Shown: positions 26,250-35,206, numbered from the stretch's first letter. The stretch is 51,028 bases of DNA from an uncultured Eubacteriales bacterium (GCA_900545265.1 UQYI01000020.1:1-51028), one strand, 5' to 3'. Numbers and translations: made by a program. The notes: generated from the sequence alone by a model not told the origin.

Positions 26250-27241
26250 TTAAAACAGCTTTACGGTAATATCCGGAAGCTTCTTTTCATAAAAGGTAAG
26301 CCGCCAGCTATGGAATTCGGAAGGTTCAAACCGCAGCGAAGAACAGGCCGTTTTCTTCCGGCTGCTCCCTCCCGCCAAAAACACCGTTACGGGACCGTCT
26401 GCACCTCCGATAATCCCAATGGCCGCCGCACCGCCCGCTCCCTTTTTTCCGGTATTTCCTGCCTGGGCCGATCCCCATCCTTTGCATCCGTCAGCGCATA
26501 CCGGTCCGAGTCCAGATCCGGCTCCAGCACGTACTGCATTAAAGTAAAGCAACGGGGCATCTCCCGGTTCTCCATCCCCGGAAAATGTCTTTCCTCCAGC
26601 CGTTGGGGTTCCATGCACACCGCCTGCAAGGTATGGGTCTGTCCCCACGGATCTGTAAAAACAGCCCTTGCCCCCGGTGCACTCAAATCAAAAACCGGGC
26701 CAGGCATTGCCGTTTTTTCTCTTTTAAGCAGCAGCTCCAGACTTCGCAGTTCTTTTTGCCGCACCCCGGGCACAGGAAAACGCCAGCGGTGAAACGCCCA
26801 GCCATACCGGATATCCAGCTTGTAGTGAGTCAGCGTCTCTTTCGTTGAGCTTTCCGCTTCAAGTCCGGGGCGGAAATACATCCCCGTACCCCATGCCCCG
26901 CAAATCTGTTTTCCGTTTAACCGCAGAGCAGGTTTGAATGCCGCTCCCAACGGATCTTCCGCCTCTGCCGCCAGACGCACTTCTTCCGAAAGATCCGTAC
27001 CGTCGTTGTTTTCATCCAAACCGAACTTTTTGCGGAAGGCCCGTTCTTTCTCCGGTTCCGCCCGCAAAAACATATCCAGCACGATCCCCTGCCCACACAG
27101 ATACAGGGCCGGAAGGAACCATGTTTCCTCTCCCCATGTAAATTCCCGGTGCAGAGAAAGTTCCTTTCCCCGGTGATCTCTGTGCACATGTCTCCAGGGA
27201 TCTCCCTGATAAAAAACTTTCCAGTCCGTTTTTCTACTCAT
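26250..27241 (-). pseudogene. Conserved hypothetical gene interrupted by a homopolymer frameshift
   Basis: The frame starting MSRKTDWKVFYQGDP at 27241 (AAGGGG site 7 bases upstream) runs to a stop at 26387. The sequence in the frame reached by a -1 shift continues to 26250 with AIGIIGGADGPVTVFLAG and FEPSEFHSWRLTFYEKKL. As I recall, members of this Clostridia family of unknown function carry just such a C-terminal tail. The two frames meet at a run of six A on the minus strand (26443-26448). One extra A would restore a protein of about 330 aa. A lesion, a sequencing indel or a programmed -1 shift would all explain it. Function is unknown. Confidence 0.7.
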
Positions 27242-27252
27242 GGCCATTCCCC

Positions 27253-28062
27253 TTATTCATAAGCACCGTATACCTCCAGATAAGGGTTTTCCGGATCCGG
27301 ATCTGTGGGATCCCAGCCATAACCCGGCTCTGTCTCATAGGGGGCTCCCGGAATAAGGGCGGGCAGCGCCGGGGGCTCCGGTCCCGTCTCCCGGGTCACT
27401 ATCACTGCCGTCCCTTTGCCGCAATGGTCAAAGATCCACTTGGCGTCCCCGCAGCACAGGCGAATACATCCGTCGGAAGCTGCTGTACCCAGCTTTTCAT
27501 ACTCCTCCAGCTTCATGCGGCCCCGACCCTGGGTAATCTTCCGGGCATTTTCATCTATAGGCACAGAATGAAAGAGATAATGCCCCCGGAACCTGCTGCA
27601 ATACTGCCCCTTTGCCCCATACAGGCTGTGATACACATAAGTGTCCGAAATGCGGAAGCTTCCGGCAGGCGTACCGTCCTCCCGGCCCGTAGAACAGGCC
27701 ATAATGCGCACCAGCTGCCAGCTTCCGTTCTGTTCCTCATAGGCGCAAACGGATTGAGACCCTATATATACGACCAGCCGCATTTCCCCGGTCTGAGGGA
27801 TATCCTCCGGGAACCAGCCGGGCACCGGAGTATCTGTGGGAACGGCCGTTTCTGCCGGTGTAGGCGTGTTCACAGGCACAGATGTATTCCCGGGAACTGG
27901 CACTGCCGTGACCTCCGTCACCTGCACCAGCAAAGGCGAATCCGCTACCTTCGGAGAAGGCGCACTGTATACGGTCTTTTCATTTTGCAGGGGCATGCAG
28001 CCCGCAGCCGCCAGCAGCAGGACAAGAAGTACAGGAAAGATTTTTTGCAGGAAATACTTCAT
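27253..28062 (-). CDS. L,D-transpeptidase (YkuD) lipoprotein
   Basis: A 269-aa predicted lipoprotein (lipobox AAGC, Cys22) with a Thr/Pro linker and a C-terminal YkuD domain. The catalytic signature is HSVPID, then AASDGCIRLCCGDAKW, with the nucleophilic Cys in SDGCIRL. Such enzymes cross-link peptidoglycan through 3-3 bonds or attach lipoproteins to the wall. The start at 28062 begins the signal peptide, but its ribosome site is poor. It heads an operon with the hypothetical and Nudix genes. Confidence 0.9.
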   Translation of the reverse strand: MKYFLQKIFPVLLVLLLAAAGCMPLQNEKTVYSAPSPKVADSPLLVQVTEVTAVPVPGNTSVPVNTPTPAETAVPTDTPVPGWFPEDIPQTGEMRLVVYIGSQSVCAYEEQNGSWQLVRIMACSTGREDGTPAGSFRISDTYVYHSLYGAKGQYCSRFRGHYLFHSVPIDENARKITQGRGRMKLEEYEKLGTAASDGCIRLCCGDAKWIFDHCGKGTAVIVTRETGPEPPALPALIPGAPYETEPGYGWDPTDPDPENPYLEVYGAYE

Positions 28063-28099
28063 GTCATGTATTGTACAGCAGATTTTTTTTATGCACAAG

Positions 28100-28144
28100 C
28101 ACGCCGGGGGGTGCATTGCAATCACACCCGGCGTGTGGTATGAT
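28100..28144 (+). promoter_or_regulatory. Promoter with operator-like inverted repeat for the flavoprotein/aconitase X operon
   Basis: TTGCAA (28116-28121), 17 bp, TATGAT (28139-28144). A perfect 9-bp inverted repeat, CACGCCGGG (28100-28108) and CCCGGCGTG (28127-28135), has its right arm between the -35 and -10 boxes. A bound repressor would block transcription of the operon. Confidence 0.55.
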
Positions 28145-28191
28145 TTATTCATAAATTATCCACAATTCCAATAAGGAAAGGACGATTCTTT

Positions 28192-30255
28192 ATGGCACAG
28201 ATGGATCCCAAATACGCACCGCTGTTCACTCCCTGGAAGATCGGCAACGTAGAAATCAAAAACCGCATCGTTATGACTTCCATGGGCGGCACCTCCCTCT
28301 TTGGATGGATGGAGCCCAACCATTTCGACAAGGAAGCCGCCCGGTTTCTTCTGGAACGGGCCAGAAACAACGCCGGGCTCATCCTCCCGGGTATTGCCCC
28401 CATCCGGGACATTCTTCTTGGCAAGTGGCTCTATCAGGGGCAGGGAAAGTTCCGGGAGCTCAAGGCTTTTATGGAAGAATTCCACAAAACCGGCTGCAAA
28501 CTTTTTGTGCAGCTGACGGCGGGCTTTGGCCGTTCCCTGGCCATCAACGATATTATGATCAAGGCCCTGCATAACAAGGCACTGGCAACGGTGATGAAGC
28601 CTGTGCTGGATGTAAGCTACCTGACCGCCAGCGCCAGCGCCACCCCCAACCGCTGGGAGGAAAGCTGCATCTCCCGTCCCCTGACCCAGAAGGAGATCCA
28701 TGAAATGGTAGAGGCCTTTGCCAAGACTGCCAAGCTATGCATGGATGCCGGGGTAGACGGCATTGAAGTCCATGCCGTTCATGAAGGCTATCTGCTGGAT
28801 CAGTTCACCATGAAATATACCAACCAGCGGGCAGACGAATACGGCGGCAGCTTTGAAAACCGCTACCGTTTCCCGGTGGAGATCGTCAAGGCCATCAAGG
28901 CCACCTGCGGAAAGGATTTTCCCGTGTCTTTGCGTTATTCCGTAGTCTCCAAAACAAAAGGGTTCGGCCAGGGCGCCCTGCCCGGCGAAACCTACACTGA
29001 AGTGGGACGGGATATGGAAGAAAGTGAAAAGGCCGCCCGGTATTTGCAGGAAGCCGGCTATGACATGCTCAACTGCGACAACGGCACCTACGATGCCTGG
29101 TACTGGGCCCATCCGGCCCCTTATATGCCGCAGAACTGCAACCTGGCAGAGGCAGAGCACATTAAGAAGTTTGTGGATATCCCCGTGGTCTGCGCCGGGC
29201 GCATGGAGCCTGAGGTGGGAGCCCGGGCCGTGGCCGAAGGCCGCATAGACGGCGTAGGCATTGCCCGGCAGTTTCTGGCAGATCCGGAGTGGATCACCAA
29301 GCTCATGGCCGGCGATCTGGAAAGCATTCGCCCCTGCATCTGCTGTCACAACGCCTGCTTTAATATGGCTCACTATAAGGGCGTCGGCAACGATCAGACG
29401 CTTGCCGACAATGCCGGTATGGCCCGCTGCGCCCTGAACCCGGAAACCATGCAGTCCACCAGGTACAAGATCGAAGTGACCCAGCAGCCCAAAACCGTGG
29501 CCGTAGTAGGCGGCGGCATCGGCGGCATGGAGGCCGCCCGGGTACTGGCCCTCCGGGGCCATCGGGTCACCCTGTATGAACAGAGCGACCGGCTGGGCGG
29601 CGTGTTTATTGCCGCAGCAGCCCCATCCTTTAAGGAAAAGGACCGGGAACTTATCCGCTGGTACGAAAAACAGATGCAGGAGCTGCCCATCCGGGTGGAG
29701 CTGAACCGGAAGATTGCCGACGTTTCCACCCTTAATGCTGACGAGGTCATCATTGCTACAGGCTCCAAAGCCCGCCGGCTGCCGGTGAAAGGGGTGGAAA
29801 AGTCCATAGAAGCCTGCGACTACCTGCTGGGCAGAAAGCCCGTGGGAGGCAGGGTCATTCTCATTGGCGGCGGGCTTACCGGCTGCGAGATCGCACTGGA
29901 TCTGTATCTCAAGGGTAAGACCCCGGTCATTGTAGAGATGAAAAACGACCTGATCGCCGTCAAAGGTGTATGTCTGGCCAATTCCTCCTATCTGCGGGAC
30001 TTCTTTGCCCTTCATCAGGTAGAGGTGCATTTGAATACCCGTCTGACGGAAGTTACGAATCGGGGCGTACTGGTGCAGAACGAAAAGGGCGAAGCTTTTG
30101 AAATCCCCGGAGATACGGTGCTGCTCAGCGCCGGGTATGTGCCCACCCCTCTGACCCCCGCCGGAAAGCATATCCACCTGGTGGGAGACTGCAATGGCGT
30201 AGGCAACCTGCGCACCGTGATCTGGCGGGCCTGGGATGTGGCCATGAAGATCTGA
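28192..30255 (+). CDS. Old-yellow-enzyme family FMN/FAD/4Fe-4S oxidoreductase (2,4-dienoyl-CoA reductase/BaiCD-like)
   Basis: A 687-aa three-domain reductase. The N-terminal FMN TIM barrel (about residues 1-370) starts PWKIGNVEIKNRIVMTSMGG and carries HAVHEGYLLDQF and the RADEYGGSFENRYRFP motif. The 4Fe-4S site is CICCHNAC with a later RCALNP. The C-terminal FAD/NAD half has VAVVGGGIGGMEAARVLA and VILIGGGLTGCEIALDLYL. Relatives reduce enoyl C=C bonds of fatty acyl-CoA, bile acids or plant metabolites. The first-domain catalytic loop differs from the usual HGAHGYL, so substrate is unknown. It heads the aconitase X operon. Confidence 0.92.
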   Translation: MAQMDPKYAPLFTPWKIGNVEIKNRIVMTSMGGTSLFGWMEPNHFDKEAARFLLERARNNAGLILPGIAPIRDILLGKWLYQGQGKFRELKAFMEEFHKTGCKLFVQLTAGFGRSLAINDIMIKALHNKALATVMKPVLDVSYLTASASATPNRWEESCISRPLTQKEIHEMVEAFAKTAKLCMDAGVDGIEVHAVHEGYLLDQFTMKYTNQRADEYGGSFENRYRFPVEIVKAIKATCGKDFPVSLRYSVVSKTKGFGQGALPGETYTEVGRDMEESEKAARYLQEAGYDMLNCDNGTYDAWYWAHPAPYMPQNCNLAEAEHIKKFVDIPVVCAGRMEPEVGARAVAEGRIDGVGIARQFLADPEWITKLMAGDLESIRPCICCHNACFNMAHYKGVGNDQTLADNAGMARCALNPETMQSTRYKIEVTQQPKTVAVVGGGIGGMEAARVLALRGHRVTLYEQSDRLGGVFIAAAAPSFKEKDRELIRWYEKQMQELPIRVELNRKIADVSTLNADEVIIATGSKARRLPVKGVEKSIEACDYLLGRKPVGGRVILIGGGLTGCEIALDLYLKGKTPVIVEMKNDLIAVKGVCLANSSYLRDFFALHQVEVHLNTRLTEVTNRGVLVQNEKGEAFEIPGDTVLLSAGYVPTPLTPAGKHIHLVGDCNGVGNLRTVIWRAWDVAMKI

Positions 30256-30289
30256 ATTCCCTATACGCACAGAAAGAAAGGATGCAAGC

Positions 30290-31579
30290 ATGATCCCATA
30301 TAAAATGAAGCTGACGGAGGAGCAAGAGGCTATCCTCCGGGGAGAAAAGGGAGAGACCCTCGGCAAGGTCATGGAAAGCCTGGTTCGCTATGGAGATCTC
30401 TTCGGTGCGGACTGCATGATCCCCGTGACCAGCGCCCACAACCACCTGGTGACCTCCTTTGGGCTCAAAGCCCTTGGCCCCGTGTATGAGCTGATGGAAA
30501 AGCTCATTGCCGCAGGCGCTCTGTCCAAACAGACCTTCTCCGCGGACCCCCGTCCCATGGATAAAAACGTGCCCAGCAGTTTTCTGCAGGACTTCGTGTT
30601 TGATCACTTCATGTACACCCGGCAGGAGTATTACGAAAAGCAGCTGAATCAGCTGGGTCTTATGGATAAGGATGCATTTACCTGCACCTGCTATATGAAA
30701 GAAGTGGGCAACACCCCCAAAAAGGGAGACATCCTCTCCTGGTCCGAAAGCTCCGCCGTGGTCTATGCCAACTCTGTTCTGGGGGCCAGATGCAACCGGA
30801 ACTCCGGCATTATCGATCTGATGGGCTCTGTAGTAGGCTTTGTGCCCCGCTTCGGTCTGCTTACCGACGAGGGCCGCAGGGCTTCCTGGGTGGTGCGTAT
30901 TGAAACCAGCAAAAAGCCAGAAGCCCAGCTCCTGGGTTCCGCCATCGGCATGAAAGTCATGGAGGATGTGCCCTATATCATCGGTCTGGACAAATGGCTG
31001 GGAGATACGCTTACCGACGCCGCCTGCGCCTATCTGAAAGACTTCGGCGCCGCCACCGCCTCCAACGGGGCCGTAGGTCTGTATCATGTAGAGAATCTGA
31101 CTCCCGAGGCTAAGGAGCTTGGCCGTACTTTGCTACAGGAAGGCGCCCGGGAATATGTGATCGACGATGCGGAACTGCAGCGGATCTACGATGGGTACCC
31201 CGTTATCTGGAAGAACCCGCAGGCCACCCCCAAGCTCTGCTTCATGGGATGTCCCCATATGTCTTTACAACAGCTTATGGACTGGACAGATAAAGTGGAA
31301 AACGGGCTCAAAGCCGCCGGCAACAGCCGGGTGCTTATTCCCACGGTGTTCACCGCCGCCCCCGCCGTGCTGAAGGAGTTTGAAAAGACTCCCTATGCCC
31401 CCCGCCTGAAGGCTGCCGGTGTGGTCACCTCCTACATCTGCCCGCTGATGTATATGAACAATCCCCTGAGCCAGAAGCTTCCGGTGATCACCTCCAGCAA
31501 TAAACTCCGCACCTACACCTCCGCCCGGTATTATACCGATGAGGAGATCCTCATAAAAATCACGAAAGGAGGCAACTGA
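30290..31579 (+). CDS. Aconitase X catalytic (large) subunit
   Basis: A 429-aa DUF521/AcnX large subunit. Typical parts are MKLTEEQEAILRGEKGE at the start, MIPVTSAHNHLVTSFG and CFMGCPHMSLQQL. AcnX enzymes are iron-sulfur hydro-lyases: cis-3-hydroxy-L-proline dehydratase in bacteria and phosphomevalonate dehydratase in archaea. Here the large and small subunits are separate genes 1 base apart. With a flavin enoyl reductase upstream and an aldo/keto reductase downstream, it probably dehydrates a hydroxy acid or hydroxyproline-like compound. Confidence 0.9.
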   Translation: MIPYKMKLTEEQEAILRGEKGETLGKVMESLVRYGDLFGADCMIPVTSAHNHLVTSFGLKALGPVYELMEKLIAAGALSKQTFSADPRPMDKNVPSSFLQDFVFDHFMYTRQEYYEKQLNQLGLMDKDAFTCTCYMKEVGNTPKKGDILSWSESSAVVYANSVLGARCNRNSGIIDLMGSVVGFVPRFGLLTDEGRRASWVVRIETSKKPEAQLLGSAIGMKVMEDVPYIIGLDKWLGDTLTDAACAYLKDFGAATASNGAVGLYHVENLTPEAKELGRTLLQEGAREYVIDDAELQRIYDGYPVIWKNPQATPKLCFMGCPHMSLQQLMDWTDKVENGLKAAGNSRVLIPTVFTAAPAVLKEFEKTPYAPRLKAAGVVTSYICPLMYMNNPLSQKLPVITSSNKLRTYTSARYYTDEEILIKITKGGN

Positions 31580-31580
31580 T

Positions 31581-32024
31581 ATGAAGCAGTTTCAAGGACG
31601 GGTGGTAGCCCCCGGATGTGTGAAAGCCGAAGCTCTGGTTTCCCATGGAGGTCTCAATACCCTGGCCTCCTTCCAGAAAGCACTGCAGTTCGGTGACAAA
31701 AAGGCTACCTGCTCCGATCAGAACAATCCGGATCTCTATAACCGCCCCATGGCCGGGAAGGCGCTGTGCCTGCCCCAGACCATCGGCTCCACCACCGGGG
31801 GGCTTGTGCTCTACTGCGCCTGTTCCATGGGCCGCCAGCCCGCCTGCATGCTCTTTTCCAACCCCATAGATTCACTGGCCGGAGCCGGGGTCATTCTGGC
31901 GGATGTATGGCTGGATGGGGTCTCCATGCCCGTGGTGGATTCTTTAGGGGAAGAGTTTCTTCAGTATATACAAACCGGCATGACCGTTTCCGTAGGAGAA
32001 AACGGTCTGGTCACCATAGAATAA
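31581..32024 (+). CDS. Aconitase X swivel (small) subunit
   Basis: A 147-aa DUF126 swivelling domain that closes over the active site of the large subunit. LPQTIGSTTGGLVLYCACSM is the conserved loop region, followed by the NPIDSLAGAGVILADVWL segment. The length is normal for a stand-alone small subunit. It has an AAGGAGG site inside the end of the large-subunit gene. Confidence 0.9.
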   Translation: MKQFQGRVVAPGCVKAEALVSHGGLNTLASFQKALQFGDKKATCSDQNNPDLYNRPMAGKALCLPQTIGSTTGGLVLYCACSMGRQPACMLFSNPIDSLAGAGVILADVWLDGVSMPVVDSLGEEFLQYIQTGMTVSVGENGLVTIE

Positions 32025-32050
32025 GCTGTACTTTGCAAGGAGGATATAGC

Positions 32051-33238
32051 ATGATCTATCGAGAGTTTCAGGGCAGCAAACTTTCTCTTCTGGGGTTTGG
32101 ATGCATGCGCCTGCCCCTTTTGGAGGGAGGAACCATCGACCAGAACACACTGGACGCCATGGTAGACGCCGCCATACGCAAAGGCGTCAACTACTTTGAT
32201 ACCGCCTGGCCCTACCACGGGGGCCACAGCGAAACTGCCATTGGCAAATCTCTCAGCCGCTATCCCCGGGAAAGCTGGTTCCTGGCGGACAAGTACCCCG
32301 GCCACCAGACGGCGGCTTCCTACGATCCTGCCGCCATTTTTGAGGCCCAGCTGAAAAAATGCGGTGTGGAATACTTCGACTTTTATCTGCTGCACAACGT
32401 TTGCGAAAACAGCATCGATGTGTATGAAGACCCCCAGTGGGGAATCATCGAATACTTCAAAGAGCAGAAGCGCCTGGGCCGCATCCGGCATTTGGGCTTC
32501 TCCTCCCATGCCCGTCCCGCCTGCCTGGAAAGCTTCCTGCAAAAATGGGGGCAGGATATGGAGTTCTGCCAGATCCAGCTGAACTTTCTGGACTGGACCC
32601 TTCAGGAAGGTGAAAAGAAGCTGGCTCTGCTGAAGCAATACGATCTGCCCGTATGGGTCATGGAACCCCTTCGCGGCGGAAAGCTGGCGCATTTGGCCCC
32701 CGAGTGGGAACAGAAGTTCCGCTCTCTGCGGCCCGAAGAAAGCATTCCCGGCTGGAGCTTCCGCTTTTTGCAGGATATCCCTCAGGTGCATATGATCCTC
32801 AGCGGCATGTCCGATCTGCCTCAGATGGAGGACAACCTGCGTACTTTTGAGGCAGAAAAGCCCCTGACCAAAGAGGAGCAGGCTTTGCTCTCCGCTCTGG
32901 CCGCTACACTGAAGGGAGATCTGCCCTGCACTGGCTGCCGGTACTGCACGGAAGTGTGCCCCATGGGATTGGATATTCCCAATCTGCTGCGGGAATACAG
33001 CGATGCAAAGGTTTCCACCAGCTTCACCGTGGCCATGTTCCTGGATACCCTGCCGGAAGAAAAACGGCCTTCCGCCTGCATTGGCTGCGGGCAGTGCCGC
33101 CGTATCTGTCCACAGGGCATAGACATTCCCACCCTCATGCAGGAATTCGCCGCCCTGGCAACCACGCTGCCAAGCTGGGCACAGGTCTGCAGGGAGCGGG
33201 AAGCCGCAGCCCGGGCTCTGGCCGAAAAGAAAGCATAA
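32051..33238 (+). CDS. Aldo/keto reductase fused to two 4Fe-4S clusters
   Basis: A 395-aa protein. The N-terminal aldo/keto reductase barrel shows LLGFGCMRLPL, YFDTAWPYHGGHSE (catalytic Asp and Tyr) and LADKYPG (Lys). The C-terminal part has two ferredoxin motifs, CTGCRYCTEVCPMGLDIP and CIGCGQCRRICPQGIDIP. This type couples carbonyl reduction or oxidation to ferredoxin-like electron flow in anaerobes. It is the last gene of the flavoprotein-aconitase X operon. The AAGGAGG site supports the ATG at 32051. Confidence 0.92.
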   Translation: MIYREFQGSKLSLLGFGCMRLPLLEGGTIDQNTLDAMVDAAIRKGVNYFDTAWPYHGGHSETAIGKSLSRYPRESWFLADKYPGHQTAASYDPAAIFEAQLKKCGVEYFDFYLLHNVCENSIDVYEDPQWGIIEYFKEQKRLGRIRHLGFSSHARPACLESFLQKWGQDMEFCQIQLNFLDWTLQEGEKKLALLKQYDLPVWVMEPLRGGKLAHLAPEWEQKFRSLRPEESIPGWSFRFLQDIPQVHMILSGMSDLPQMEDNLRTFEAEKPLTKEEQALLSALAATLKGDLPCTGCRYCTEVCPMGLDIPNLLREYSDAKVSTSFTVAMFLDTLPEEKRPSACIGCGQCRRICPQGIDIPTLMQEFAALATTLPSWAQVCREREAAARALAEKKA

Positions 33239-33249
33239 CCCGTTTTCCG

Positions 33250-33283
33250 ATATCCGCACCCCCACGGGTGCGGATATTTTTTC
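33250..33283 (+). terminator. Intrinsic terminator of the aconitase X operon
   Basis: ATATCCGCACCC and GGGTGCGGATAT form a perfect 12-bp stem with a 4-base loop, followed by seven T. From here to 33503 I see no gene; a GCCGGG/CCCGGC inverted repeat lies near 33330-33350. Confidence 0.92.
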
Positions 33284-33503
33284 TCTGCCGGACACATGAA
33301 AATGCCGTAACAGACATGAAAACAGCCGGGTATTGTCCATTCGAAAATTCCCGGCCAATATTCATATGGGTAGACTGCAATTCTGGAATCTACTGTGAAA
33401 ACCGTCGTATTCATATCCACGCAGACTTTCCAAAGGTATACATCAGCCCGCCTTTCAGCAGATCACGAAGTGTATGCCATAACCCGGAGGTATCTGCGCC
33501 CCC

Positions 33504-33899
33504 TTACTCCTTCCGGCCAAGCAGATATACCCCTACCGAGGCAAGTCCCAACCCCAGCATAACAAGGCCGGAACGGGTATCCAGTTTTCCCAGAAGCGCG
33601 CATACCGTCACCGCCACGCCCATAGCCGTAGGGATTGCCTTCAGCGCAATATCCCTGATGCGGCACCCTTCCTTATTTATTGGGACGGGAACGGATTTTG
33701 CCTGCATCAGAGTCTCTATGGAAACACCCAGTATCTCCGCCAGATACGGAATAGTGGCCGTATCCGGCAGGGAGCCACCCCGCTCCCATTTGGAGACCGC
33801 TTTGTCCGTAACATGGAGAGCCTCTGCCAGTTCTTTCTGCGTCATTCCCTTTTCTTTGCGGAGCGTGCATATGGTCTCCCCTATGGTTCTGTTTGTCAT
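33504..33899 (-). CDS. XRE-family regulator with C-terminal membrane segment
   Basis: A 131-aa protein. The N-terminal HTH (residues about 5-60) includes GMTQKELAEALHVTDKAVSK and WERGGSLPDTATIPYLAEIL, a typical Xre motif. The C-terminal half has two hydrophobic stretches ending GLVMLGLGLASVGVYLLG, so it is probably membrane-tethered. The start at 33899 has AAAGGAG; an upstream TTG start is not needed. The target is unknown. Confidence 0.85.
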   Translation of the reverse strand: MTNRTIGETICTLRKEKGMTQKELAEALHVTDKAVSKWERGGSLPDTATIPYLAEILGVSIETLMQAKSVPVPINKEGCRIRDIALKAIPTAMGVAVTVCALLGKLDTRSGLVMLGLGLASVGVYLLGRKE

Positions 33900-34002
33900 T
33901 ATACCCCATCTCCTTTGCTGTTTTATATACTTCAGCATATACTTTTGCACCGCAAAAACCAATCTGCCTGCGGTAGAGTTTACTCTCCCCCGGGTTTACT
34001 TC

Positions 34003-34031
34003 AAAAACGGCCTCTGCCAAGGCAGGGGCCG
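34003..34031 (-). terminator. Intrinsic terminator of the DUF368 gene
   Basis: On the minus strand CGGCCCCTGCC and GGCAGAGGCCG pair with a 2-base loop and one mismatch, followed by TTTTTGAAG. Confidence 0.85.
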
Positions 34032-34049
34032 CTGATAGTTTTTACTCCT

Positions 34050-34934
34050 TTACTTTTTGCTGTCCTTAAGATCCAGAAACATGGCCAAACCAAAGCCAAG
34101 CGCCAGCACCACCGCTCCGGTGATCAAATTTACAGGGGTAAGAATGGCAGCGGTGAACTGAGCCTTGATAATAATGGGATACGGAGAAGCGAGCATCAGA
34201 CCCATAATGGCATAATATGTGGGCACCGGCTTATGGGCCAGCAGCCATTTGATGCCCCTGGATACCACCAGCAGCCCCAGCAGCACCCCAATGCCAAAGA
34301 ACAGCAGGATCACAATGTTGCTGCCGAAGCCTGCACCCAAACCCTGTCCGCCCAAAAGGCCGAAGAGTCCGTTCTTTACATCGTTGACCCGGCCGATAAG
34401 ATCATGATAATATCCCAGCACAAGCATGACCATGGAACCGGAAATACCGGGAACGATCATGGTCCCGGCGGCGATGAACCCCAGCGCCACTCCCAACGCT
34501 GCGCCCGCAAAGCTGACGCTGAGCTGCGCCTCTTTGGCGGAACCCGTCAGATGCGGCAGTATCACCATAACAGCCACCATGAGGGCAAAGAGCACCGCCC
34601 CCACAAAGGAGAACTTTTTCCCCTTCACGTTACGCAGAAGCATGGGCAGGCTCCCCAGGATCATGCCGATAAAAGCCATGGCTGTCTGGAAGGGATAGTT
34701 GGCAAAGCACCAGACCATTACGCCGGAAAGCAGCAGCATGCCCAGCGCAATGCCGATCACATAGGGGATCATAAACACAATGGCCTTGCGGCGGACGTTT
34801 TTATCCCGGCTGGTGATGGAAATAGCCTGTTCGTAAATACCCATGGTCAGGATCATGGAACCGCCGCTGACCCCGGGGATCAGAATGGCCAGGCCGATAA
34901 GCATACCTTTAATGATTGCAATAATGTACTTCAT
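34050..34934 (-). CDS. DUF368 membrane protein (probable undecaprenyl-phosphate translocase, PopT family)
   Basis: A 294-aa integral membrane protein with about eight hydrophobic segments. It has two pseudo-symmetric glycine motifs, LIPGVSGGSMILTMGIYE at the N-terminus and MIVPGISGSMVMLVLGYY in the middle, the signature of DUF368. Family members return the undecaprenyl-phosphate carrier lipid to the inner leaflet for cell-wall synthesis. It is a single gene with its own terminator; the ribosome site is weak. Confidence 0.88.
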   Translation of the reverse strand: MKYIIAIIKGMLIGLAILIPGVSGGSMILTMGIYEQAISITSRDKNVRRKAIVFMIPYVIGIALGMLLLSGVMVWCFANYPFQTAMAFIGMILGSLPMLLRNVKGKKFSFVGAVLFALMVAVMVILPHLTGSAKEAQLSVSFAGAALGVALGFIAAGTMIVPGISGSMVMLVLGYYHDLIGRVNDVKNGLFGLLGGQGLGAGFGSNIVILLFFGIGVLLGLLVVSRGIKWLLAHKPVPTYYAIMGLMLASPYPIIIKAQFTAAILTPVNLITGAVVLALGFGLAMFLDLKDSKK

Positions 34935-35026
34935 GGCCCTATTCTACCTGTTTTTACAGGCAAGGTCAATATACGCCCCATTAAAAAAGCATTGGAAGTC
35001 CGGTCGGACCGCCTCCGCAAACGCTC

Positions 35027-35055
35027 TTGACAACGCCGAGGAAATACGCTATTCT
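35027..35055 (+). promoter_or_regulatory. Promoter of the TPP-riboswitch/thiT unit
   Basis: TTGACA (35027-35032), 17 bp, TATTCT (35050-35055); the aptamer begins a few bases past the expected start of transcription. Confidence 0.75.
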
Positions 35056-35061
35056 GTACTT

Positions 35062-35146
35062 ACAAGCGCGGGGGCGCCAAGAGCCTGGCTCTTAGCTGAG
35101 AAGTACCCTTTGAACCTGTTGGATAATGCCATCGAAGGAAGCGGCA
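35062..35146 (+). promoter_or_regulatory. TPP riboswitch (thiamine pyrophosphate)
   Basis: The conserved core is clear: a GGGG-rich 5' arm (near 35069-35077), GCTGAGA (35095-35101), ACCCTTTGAACCTG (35105-35118), GGATAATGCCATCGAAGGA. It controls thiT just downstream through a terminator at 35160-35189. Confidence 0.93.
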
Positions 35147-35159
35147 CATAGGGGAATGT

Positions 35160-35192
35160 TTCGGCCGTCCTTTTGTGGCGGCCGATTTTATT
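35160..35192 (+). terminator. Expression-platform terminator of the TPP riboswitch
   Basis: TCGGCCG and CGGCCGA form a stem (with an inner CC/GG pair) followed by TTTTATTTTA, directly before the thiT ribosome site. Ligand binding would favour this hairpin and stop transcription. Confidence 0.85.
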
Positions 35193-35206
35193 TTACGGAG
35201 GATCTT

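Noticed and set aside
28735..30372. Long open frame antisense to the old-yellow-enzyme gene
   Set aside because: It mirrors the codon bias of the real gene on the other strand and has no ribosome site or motifs; the same holds for the long antisense frames over dhaK, the mutase and the NhaC gene.
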